Positions 14,214 through 18,788 of a stretch of DNA of 18,788 nucleotides are shown one piece after another. Source of the stretch: CAYLLN01 sp036496265 (GTDB lineage: Bacteria > Planctomycetota > Planctomycetia > Pirellulales > Pirellulaceae); NCBI GenBank assembly GCA_036496265.1, contig DASXLL010000138.1, positions 1 through 18,788 of the forward strand, read 5' to 3'. The notes beneath the pieces were generated by a model. That model saw only the letters and a list, made by a program, of their open reading frames with translations. It was not told where the DNA came from and made no database searches. Each line of letters opens with the position of its first letter. Position 1 is the first letter of the stretch. The translations under genes and the position numbers were made by a program.

Positions 14214-15992
14214 ATGCTGAAAACTCCAGAACGGAAATCGAAACGCCTCGCCGTCAGCCGATCGAACGACACGGCTGAGCAACCATCCGCGCCAACTCGC
14301 AATTCACCATCAATCGCCGCCTATCAAACACTTCTCTTCGGTCTTACCGGCAGCCTCCTCCTCTGGGCCGCATTTCCACCACTCAACCTGCCCTGGCTGG
14401 CCTGGCTCGCGCCGGTCCCCTGGCTCTACCTTGCCCAACGGCCAACTCTCAGCGGTTGGCGGCCTTACATCGTCCTTTGGTTCTGCGGCACCGTGCATTG
14501 GCTACTGATGCTCGAAGGCATCCGGCTCGCCCATCCGGCCCTCTACGCCGGCTGGATCGCACTTTCTGCCTATTTGGGCGTTTATTTACCAATTTTCATC
14601 GGCTTGACTCGCGTTGCCGTCCACCGATTCAACATTTCAGTCGCCGCCGCCGCCCCGCTCATCTGGATCGGCCTCGAACTCGTCCGCGGTCACCTCATCA
14701 CCGGCTTCTCGATGGGTCTCCTCGCCCACACCCAAGCCGAGTTTCCGTATCTCATTCAGATCTCCGATCTGGCCGGTGGTTATGCACTCAGCGCTCTACT
14801 CATGCTCGTGGCTGCGTGTTTGACACAGTTCGTTTTCAACTTTCTGACCTCTGGCCTCCGAGCTCTGACTTCTCGTATCCACTGGTGGCCCGCTCTGATT
14901 GCCACAGCCGCTCTCACTCCAACACTCATCTACGGCCACTGGCGACTCAATCAAGCGCAACCCGGCCACAGCGGCCCAACGGCCAAAGTCGCCCTCATCC
15001 AAGGCTCCCTCGACACCATCTTCGACATCACTCCAGACCGCATTCGCGAAATCTTCGATCAATACAACCGTCTGACGACTGAAGCCGTCAGCAACAACCA
15101 GAACCTCGATCTCGTCGTCTGGCCCGAGTCGATGTTCGCCATCGCTGAAACCGTTGCCAACGAACCAATCGCGCCACCAGCTGGCAGCGGCCTCTCAACA
15201 GAAGAATTCGCGCGACGTCTGACCGCCATCCAAACCGAGTTCAAAACCATCCTCGCCGACGAAGCCGCGCGAGTGAATGCAAACACCAGCCAAGACGCCG
15301 CCGGAACAAATCTCCTCGTCGGTACAACGACATTCGATTACCACGCCGACCGCACCCGCGTCTATAACGCCGCGCTCCTCGCCGACAAAACAGGAAACGT
15401 CATCGGCCGCTACTACAAAACCCATCCCGTCATGTTCGGCGAGTACATTCCCTTCGCCGATTGGCTGCCTTGGCTCTACAAAATCACACCCATGTCCGGC
15501 GGCTTGTCGATCGGCGAGGGGCCAAAGATTTTTGAAGTCGGCAACCTGAAAATGTCGCCCAGCGTCTGCTTCGAAAGCACGATTCCGCACCTCATCCGCA
15601 GCCAACTCGCTCAATTGTCCCGCGAAGGCACGCCGGCCGACTGCCTCATCAACATCACCAACGACGGCTGGTTCTGGGGCACGGGAATTCTCGATTTACA
15701 CCTTCGCTGTGCTATTTTCCGCGCCGTGGAAAACCGCAAGCCGTTTCTCGTCGTAGCAAATACGGGTATTTCGACTTTTGCCGATGGTAACGGCGTCATT
15801 CGCCTGCGCGGACCGCGGCGGGAGCCAGAAGTGCTCGTCGCGGAGGTTCAGTCCGATGGCCGCCTCTCGCCTTATTTGCTTGTTGGGGATTGGCCAGCCT
15901 GGATTTGTGCTTTGGGCTGCATAGGATTGGCTTGGGTGGGCCTTCGCGGTCGGTGGGCGACGCAAAGCGAGACGCGGCAGATACTTGCCTAA
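14214..15992 (+). CDS. lnt: Apolipoprotein N-acyltransferase
   Basis: A 592-aa membrane enzyme that adds the third acyl chain to lipoproteins in the inner membrane, matching the presence of a lipoprotein gene in this window. About six hydrophobic segments (roughly residues 36-235) precede a periplasmic nitrilase-like domain (about 255-545) and a last membrane segment (558-577). The Glu-Lys-Cys catalytic triad is visible: E305 in VVWPESMF, K402 in RYYKTHPVMFGEYIPF and C452 in SVCFEST. The loop between E305 and K402 is longer than usual. The start is ATG at 14214; a TTG 18 bases upstream is possible, and neither has a good ribosome site. The N-terminus before the first membrane segment is unusually long and polar. 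It shares its upstream region with panB. Confidence 0.93.
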   Translation: MLKTPERKSKRLAVSRSNDTAEQPSAPTRNSPSIAAYQTLLFGLTGSLLLWAAFPPLNLPWLAWLAPVPWLYLAQRPTLSGWRPYIVLWFCGTVHWLLMLEGIRLAHPALYAGWIALSAYLGVYLPIFIGLTRVAVHRFNISVAAAAPLIWIGLELVRGHLITGFSMGLLAHTQAEFPYLIQISDLAGGYALSALLMLVAACLTQFVFNFLTSGLRALTSRIHWWPALIATAALTPTLIYGHWRLNQAQPGHSGPTAKVALIQGSLDTIFDITPDRIREIFDQYNRLTTEAVSNNQNLDLVVWPESMFAIAETVANEPIAPPAGSGLSTEEFARRLTAIQTEFKTILADEAARVNANTSQDAAGTNLLVGTTTFDYHADRTRVYNAALLADKTGNVIGRYYKTHPVMFGEYIPFADWLPWLYKITPMSGGLSIGEGPKIFEVGNLKMSPSVCFESTIPHLIRSQLAQLSREGTPADCLINITNDGWFWGTGILDLHLRCAIFRAVENRKPFLVVANTGISTFADGNGVIRLRGPRREPEVLVAEVQSDGRLSPYLLVGDWPAWICALGCIGLAWVGLRGRWATQSETRQILA

Positions 15993-16024
15993 AGTCCGCA
16001 AAAGCCCGAAATTGCCCCAGTTCG

Positions 16025-16053
16025 TTGCTTTCCCGCAAGGCTGGAATTATACT
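16025..16053 (+). promoter_or_regulatory. Sigma70-type promoter for the coiled-coil membrane protein gene
   Basis: TTGCTT at 16025-16030 and TATACT at 16048-16053 are separated by exactly 17 bases. Transcription would begin near 16060, giving an untranslated leader of about 93 bases before the ATG at 16153. The leader contains a 7-bp hairpin (16078-16084 with 16101-16107). Confidence 0.5.
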
Positions 16054-16077
16054 CCTTAGACTTCGGCCAAATTTTTG

Positions 16078-16107
16078 CGCGCGAAGGCCAGCAAAACCGG
16101 TCGCGCG
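16078..16107 (+). other. GC-rich hairpin in a 5' leader
   Basis: CGCGCGA (16078-16084) is exactly complementary to TCGCGCG (16101-16107), with a 16-base loop. It lies between the proposed promoter and the ribosome site (AGGGG near 16138-16142) of the coiled-coil gene. It has no T-run, so it is not a standard terminator. A regulatory function is only possible. Confidence 0.35.
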
Positions 16108-16152
16108 GGTCGGTCAAGTTGTTTTCGTGAAGCCTTTTAGGGGCTAATCGCC

Positions 16153-16977
16153 ATGTCGCTCGTCGGAAAAATCTTCACGATGCTGATCCTTGTATTCAGC
16201 ATCCTCTTCATGGCGTTTTCGATGATGGTCTTCGCGACGCATAAGAACTGGAAGGATGCTGCGGGAAAACTGTCAACTTCGCTCGCGGCGGCGAACACCG
16301 CCTTGAAGGACGCGAAGGACGCTCTCGAACGCGAGAAGACCGAGATGGCCCGCGAACAAGCAGCCCGCAAAGCGGCCCTCGCCGCGCTCCAAGTTCGCGT
16401 GACCCAAGCGGAAAACCGCCTCGCGGCCAAAGAAAAAGAACTCGGCGACCTCACCGCGGCTCACAGCCAAACGACCGAAGCGGCGAAGGTGGCTCAAGAT
16501 CGCCTGGCGGCACTGGAAAAGGAAACCGGGGATCTCCGCAACACGCTGCGGACGGAGCGGCAACGGCTCGACAAGATGTTCCTCAACGTCGTGGATCTGA
16601 CCGACAAGCTCAATCAGACGGAGAGCTTGCGGCAGAACCTCGAAGAGGTGAACAGGCAGGCGATGCAGCAAATGTCGCAGATGAAGATGGTGCTCGATCG
16701 CAATGGCCTCGCTCCCGATTCGCTCGTCGCCCACATCCCGCCGAAGGTTGAGGGCGTCGTCGTCGATGTCAGCGATAAGGACCTCCTGGAAATCTCCATC
16801 GGCTCCGACGACGGCCTGAAAGTCGGCCACTCGCTCGACGTCTATCGCGGCAATCAGTACCTGGGCCGCATCGTGATCAAGAAGACCAATCCCGACCGGG
16901 CCGTGGGCCAGGTGATGCGCGAACTGCAACGCGGACAGATCAAACGAGGCGACCGTGTCACGACTAAATTCAGTTAA
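16153..16977 (+). CDS. Membrane-anchored coiled-coil protein with C-terminal beta domain
   Basis: A 274-aa protein not belonging to a named family that I recognise with confidence. It has one N-terminal membrane helix (about residues 6-28), a long Ala/Glu/Lys-rich coiled coil (about 34-175), and a C-terminal beta domain (about 195-274; GVVVDVSDKDLLEISIGSDD, LDVYRGNQYLGRIV, ending in GDRVTTKFS). That last domain resembles the C-terminal domain of FlgT, and the overall layout recalls MreC. It is probably anchored in the inner membrane with the rest in the periplasm, perhaps as a scaffold. AGGGG about ten bases upstream supports the ATG. The next gene overlaps its stop by one base (TAATG), forming a two-gene unit with a TTGCTT/TATACT promoter upstream. 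Confidence 0.75.
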   Translation: MSLVGKIFTMLILVFSILFMAFSMMVFATHKNWKDAAGKLSTSLAAANTALKDAKDALEREKTEMAREQAARKAALAALQVRVTQAENRLAAKEKELGDLTAAHSQTTEAAKVAQDRLAALEKETGDLRNTLRTERQRLDKMFLNVVDLTDKLNQTESLRQNLEEVNRQAMQQMSQMKMVLDRNGLAPDSLVAHIPPKVEGVVVDVSDKDLLEISIGSDDGLKVGHSLDVYRGNQYLGRIVIKKTNPDRAVGQVMRELQRGQIKRGDRVTTKFS

Positions 16978-17012
16978 TGGCAAGTTCAGCTAATATGGCA
17001 AGCTCAGTTAAT
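16977..17012 (+). repeat. 18-bp tandem duplication at a start codon
   Basis: Two 18-base units (16977-16994 and 16995-17012) differ at two positions, both C/T changes. Each begins ATGGCAAG. The preceding bases TTCAGTTA, which include the upstream gene's stop, match the unit end, so a partial third copy runs across the gene junction. The duplication adds six codons and a second start codon to the 63-aa gene. Confidence 0.8.
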
Positions 17013-17168
17013 CCAGCGAATCGGCCCGCCGGCAAGGCTCCGCCGAACGTCTATACGGTGATGCTGATCATCAGCTTCCTCGCCCTCGTCACCGCCTGCG
17101 CGCTCCTCGCCACCGAGCTTAGCCGCTTCGGTCCCGGCGTTCCCTGGAACACGGCTGGCGGGTCGTAA
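16977..17168 (+). CDS. Small single-pass membrane protein, 63 aa
   Basis: A 63-aa peptide with one hydrophobic helix (YTVMLIISFLALVTACALLA, about residues 26-45) flanked by a polar N-terminus and a short Gly/Pro-rich tail. It is coupled to the upstream coiled-coil gene through TAATG, so both are made from one mRNA and likely act together. The N-terminus reads MASSAN then MASSVN, because an 18-bp unit is duplicated; the second ATG at 16995 could also be used as start. Its stop lies three bases from the stop of the convergent sulfatase gene. Function unknown. Confidence 0.7.
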   Translation: MASSANMASSVNPANRPAGKAPPNVYTVMLIISFLALVTACALLATELSRFGPGVPWNTAGGS

Positions 17169-17171
17169 GCT

Positions 17172-18686
17172 TTAGTCAATCGCCGCGAACGGAAAATTCT
17201 CGTTGGGCACGTGCTGCTCGCGCATGAGCTTTTCGATCTGGGCGACGATCTCAGGATGATCGGCGGAAACGTCCTTGGTTTCGTGCGGGTCGGACTTGAG
17301 GTCGTAAAGCTGAGTGTGCGTCGTCCCGCCCGCTGATGGCTGCGAGCCTTTCTTTCCCTTTCCGCCGGTCGGAAGCAAATTCTGCCGGATGCCTTTCCAA
17401 TCGCCGATGCGGACCGATTGCTGGCCGCCGCCGCTGGCAAATTCGCGATAGAGGAACGGCCGCGGTTCTTGTGACTTGCCGAGTAACGTTGGCGCAAAGC
17501 TGATTCCGTCGATGTCTTTCGGAGTCGAATCCTTTATCCCGGCGAGCTCCAGCAGCGTCGGCAGCCAATCTTCAAAGCCGCAGACGCGGTCCGTCGTGCT
17601 CCCGGCCGCAATATGCCCTTTCCACGCCACGATTGTCGGCTCATGAATGCCCGCCTCAAATAGTGAGCCCTTTCTCCCACGAAAACCGCCCGTGGAATTG
17701 AAGAAGTCACCGCTTTCGTTCGCCAGTGAGTCGAAGACCGGACCGTTGTCCGACGTGAAGACAAAGATGGTTTTGTCGAAAAGGCCGGCATCGTGAATGG
17801 CCTTGATGAGCTGACCGATTTGGCGATCCATCCGCGTGACCATCGCGGCGAACGTGGCTCGCGGCGTGCGATTGGCTGTGTAGTTGAGCAGATAAGGCTT
17901 CTCTTCAGGGAATTTGCCTTTGTACTCGGCCAGCGAGTCCTCCGGCACCTGAAAAGCCGCGTGCGGAATGATCGTCGGATAGTACAGGAAGAACGGCCGG
18001 GTCTTGTTGTCGCTGACAAACTTCACCGCTTGCTCGGTGATCACGTCCATGCCGAATTCTGTGCCCGCCAATCCGGCGTAGCTCTTTTCATCGTTCGGAT
18101 CGGCGCCTGCCGGCAGCTTTTCATGGCCCGTCAGCGCGGGATTCTGCGGATTCTTGAGTGGAAATTTTGTGTCGTTATCCCAGAGGTAGGCCGGGTAGTG
18201 GCTATGCGCGACGCGCTGGCAGTTGTAGCCGAACCAGCGATCAATTCCCTGTTTCGTCGGCCGGCCATCACTATCCGGCCCGCCCAAGCCCCATTTCCCG
18301 AAGCCGCCCGTCACATAGCCGGCCTCTTTCAAAAGCCGCGGCAGCGTTACTGTGCCCGCCTTCAACGGATGCTGACCCTCCGGCTGAACTTCCTTGTTAT
18401 TCCGCACTTGCGCATGCCCCGGATGCATTCCGGTCATCAGCACGCATCGCGAGGGGGCACACACGGCGTTGCCCGCATAGCACTGCGTCAGCCGCATGCC
18501 TTCTTTCGCGATCTGATCGATGTTCGGAGTGCGAATTTTCGTTTGGCCGAAAGCGCCGACATCGCCATAGCCGAGATCGTCGGCCATGAGGAAGACGATG
18601 TTGGGCCGGTCAGCGGCGCACGCCCAAGATACGAGTGAGAAAAACGCCAAGGCCAAAGCAGAAACAAGGTTGATTCGACTTGTCAT
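17172..18686 (-). CDS. Secreted sulfatase (arylsulfatase A-like)
   Basis: A 504-aa secreted sulfatase of the formylglycine-dependent type, which cleaves sulfate esters, typically from sulfated polysaccharides or aryl esters. It has a signal peptide (about residues 1-24, ending in SWACA), the metal-binding start RPNIVFLMADDLGYGDVG, and the formylglycine motif CxPSR as CAPSR at C76 followed by CVLMTG. FVFTSDNGP and GRKGSLFEAGIHEP later supply metal and substrate residues. The C-terminal domain ends in NENFPFAAID. The ATG at 18686 is chosen because GGAG lies six bases upstream and the signal peptide starts there; the longer frame begins at TTG. C76 needs a formylglycine-generating or anaerobic enzyme encoded elsewhere. 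The substrate cannot be read from sequence alone, and no polysaccharide lyase or glycosidase gene is adjacent. Confidence 0.95.
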   Translation of the reverse strand: MTSRINLVSALALAFFSLVSWACAADRPNIVFLMADDLGYGDVGAFGQTKIRTPNIDQIAKEGMRLTQCYAGNAVCAPSRCVLMTGMHPGHAQVRNNKEVQPEGQHPLKAGTVTLPRLLKEAGYVTGGFGKWGLGGPDSDGRPTKQGIDRWFGYNCQRVAHSHYPAYLWDNDTKFPLKNPQNPALTGHEKLPAGADPNDEKSYAGLAGTEFGMDVITEQAVKFVSDNKTRPFFLYYPTIIPHAAFQVPEDSLAEYKGKFPEEKPYLLNYTANRTPRATFAAMVTRMDRQIGQLIKAIHDAGLFDKTIFVFTSDNGPVFDSLANESGDFFNSTGGFRGRKGSLFEAGIHEPTIVAWKGHIAAGSTTDRVCGFEDWLPTLLELAGIKDSTPKDIDGISFAPTLLGKSQEPRPFLYREFASGGGQQSVRIGDWKGIRQNLLPTGGKGKKGSQPSAGGTTHTQLYDLKSDPHETKDVSADHPEIVAQIEKLMREQHVPNENFPFAAID

Positions 18687-18788
18687 CAATAACTCCGTCA
18701 AAAGATCTCTACGGGTGAGATGGCGTTTTTATACGCGGTTTAAGAACGAACTGCATCGCCCCAGTGTTCCGACCGGGCAGTTTTCAAA

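Noticed and set aside
18728..18733. TATAAA on the minus strand upstream of the sulfatase as -10 box
   Set aside because: No acceptable -35 box lies 16 to 18 bases upstream, so the promoter is left uncalled.
1..18788. CRISPR array, insertion sequence or prophage
   Set aside because: No spaced direct repeats of 25-40 bases, no transposase or integrase and no phage structural genes were seen; the tandem repeats present have no spacers.

Overview
The window looks like chromosomal DNA from a planctomycete, probably of the Pirellulales type. The evidence is the mix of families: a secreted arylsulfatase, a DUF1080 (3-keto-disaccharide hydrolase-like) exported protein, a MoxR ATPase with a giant von Willebrand A (VWA) membrane protein, a Tat-type NHL-repeat lipoprotein, a Uma2 nuclease and an FHA protein, all GC-rich and with few clear Shine-Dalgarno sites. 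This assignment is inference from gene content; there is no rRNA to test it.

Layout. Positions 1-276 hold no convincing gene, only a short 11-bp tandem repeat. A tRNA-Leu(CAA) with its own terminator follows (277-408), then a lone PilZ gene (577-960, +). From about 11153 down to 944 nearly everything is on the minus strand: the two AtuA-type proteins, an unknown membrane-anchored protein, the NHL lipoprotein, a DUF4258 protein, a 75-aa protein, the 1049-aa VWA protein, a PIN-domain toxin with a probable antitoxin, an unknown 160-aa protein, the MoxR ATPase and the DUF1080 protein. Many of these junctions are abutting or overlap by 1, 4 or 8 bases, so much of the run is probably translationally coupled. 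The clearest break is at 2804-2920, which carries a palindrome and a 7-bp tandem repeat in front of MoxR.

The right part is mixed in direction: Uma2 (+), ndk (+) with a good promoter, an FHA protein (-) and panB (-), lnt (+) divergent from panB, then a two-gene membrane unit (coiled-coil protein plus a 63-aa membrane peptide, +) with its own promoter, and finally a sulfatase (-) whose 5' leader runs to the window edge.

Housekeeping roles are clear for the tRNA, ndk (nucleotides), panB (pantothenate) and lnt (lipoprotein acylation). MoxR and the VWA protein are the usual chaperone/VWA partnership, but here they are separated by a toxin-antitoxin-like insertion and no DUF58 gene lies between them. 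The most unusual sequence features are two heptameric tandem repeats, one of them translated in frame inside the AtuA gene; small TA-like gene pairs on both sides of the VWA gene; and an uncharacterised coiled-coil/small-membrane-protein pair.
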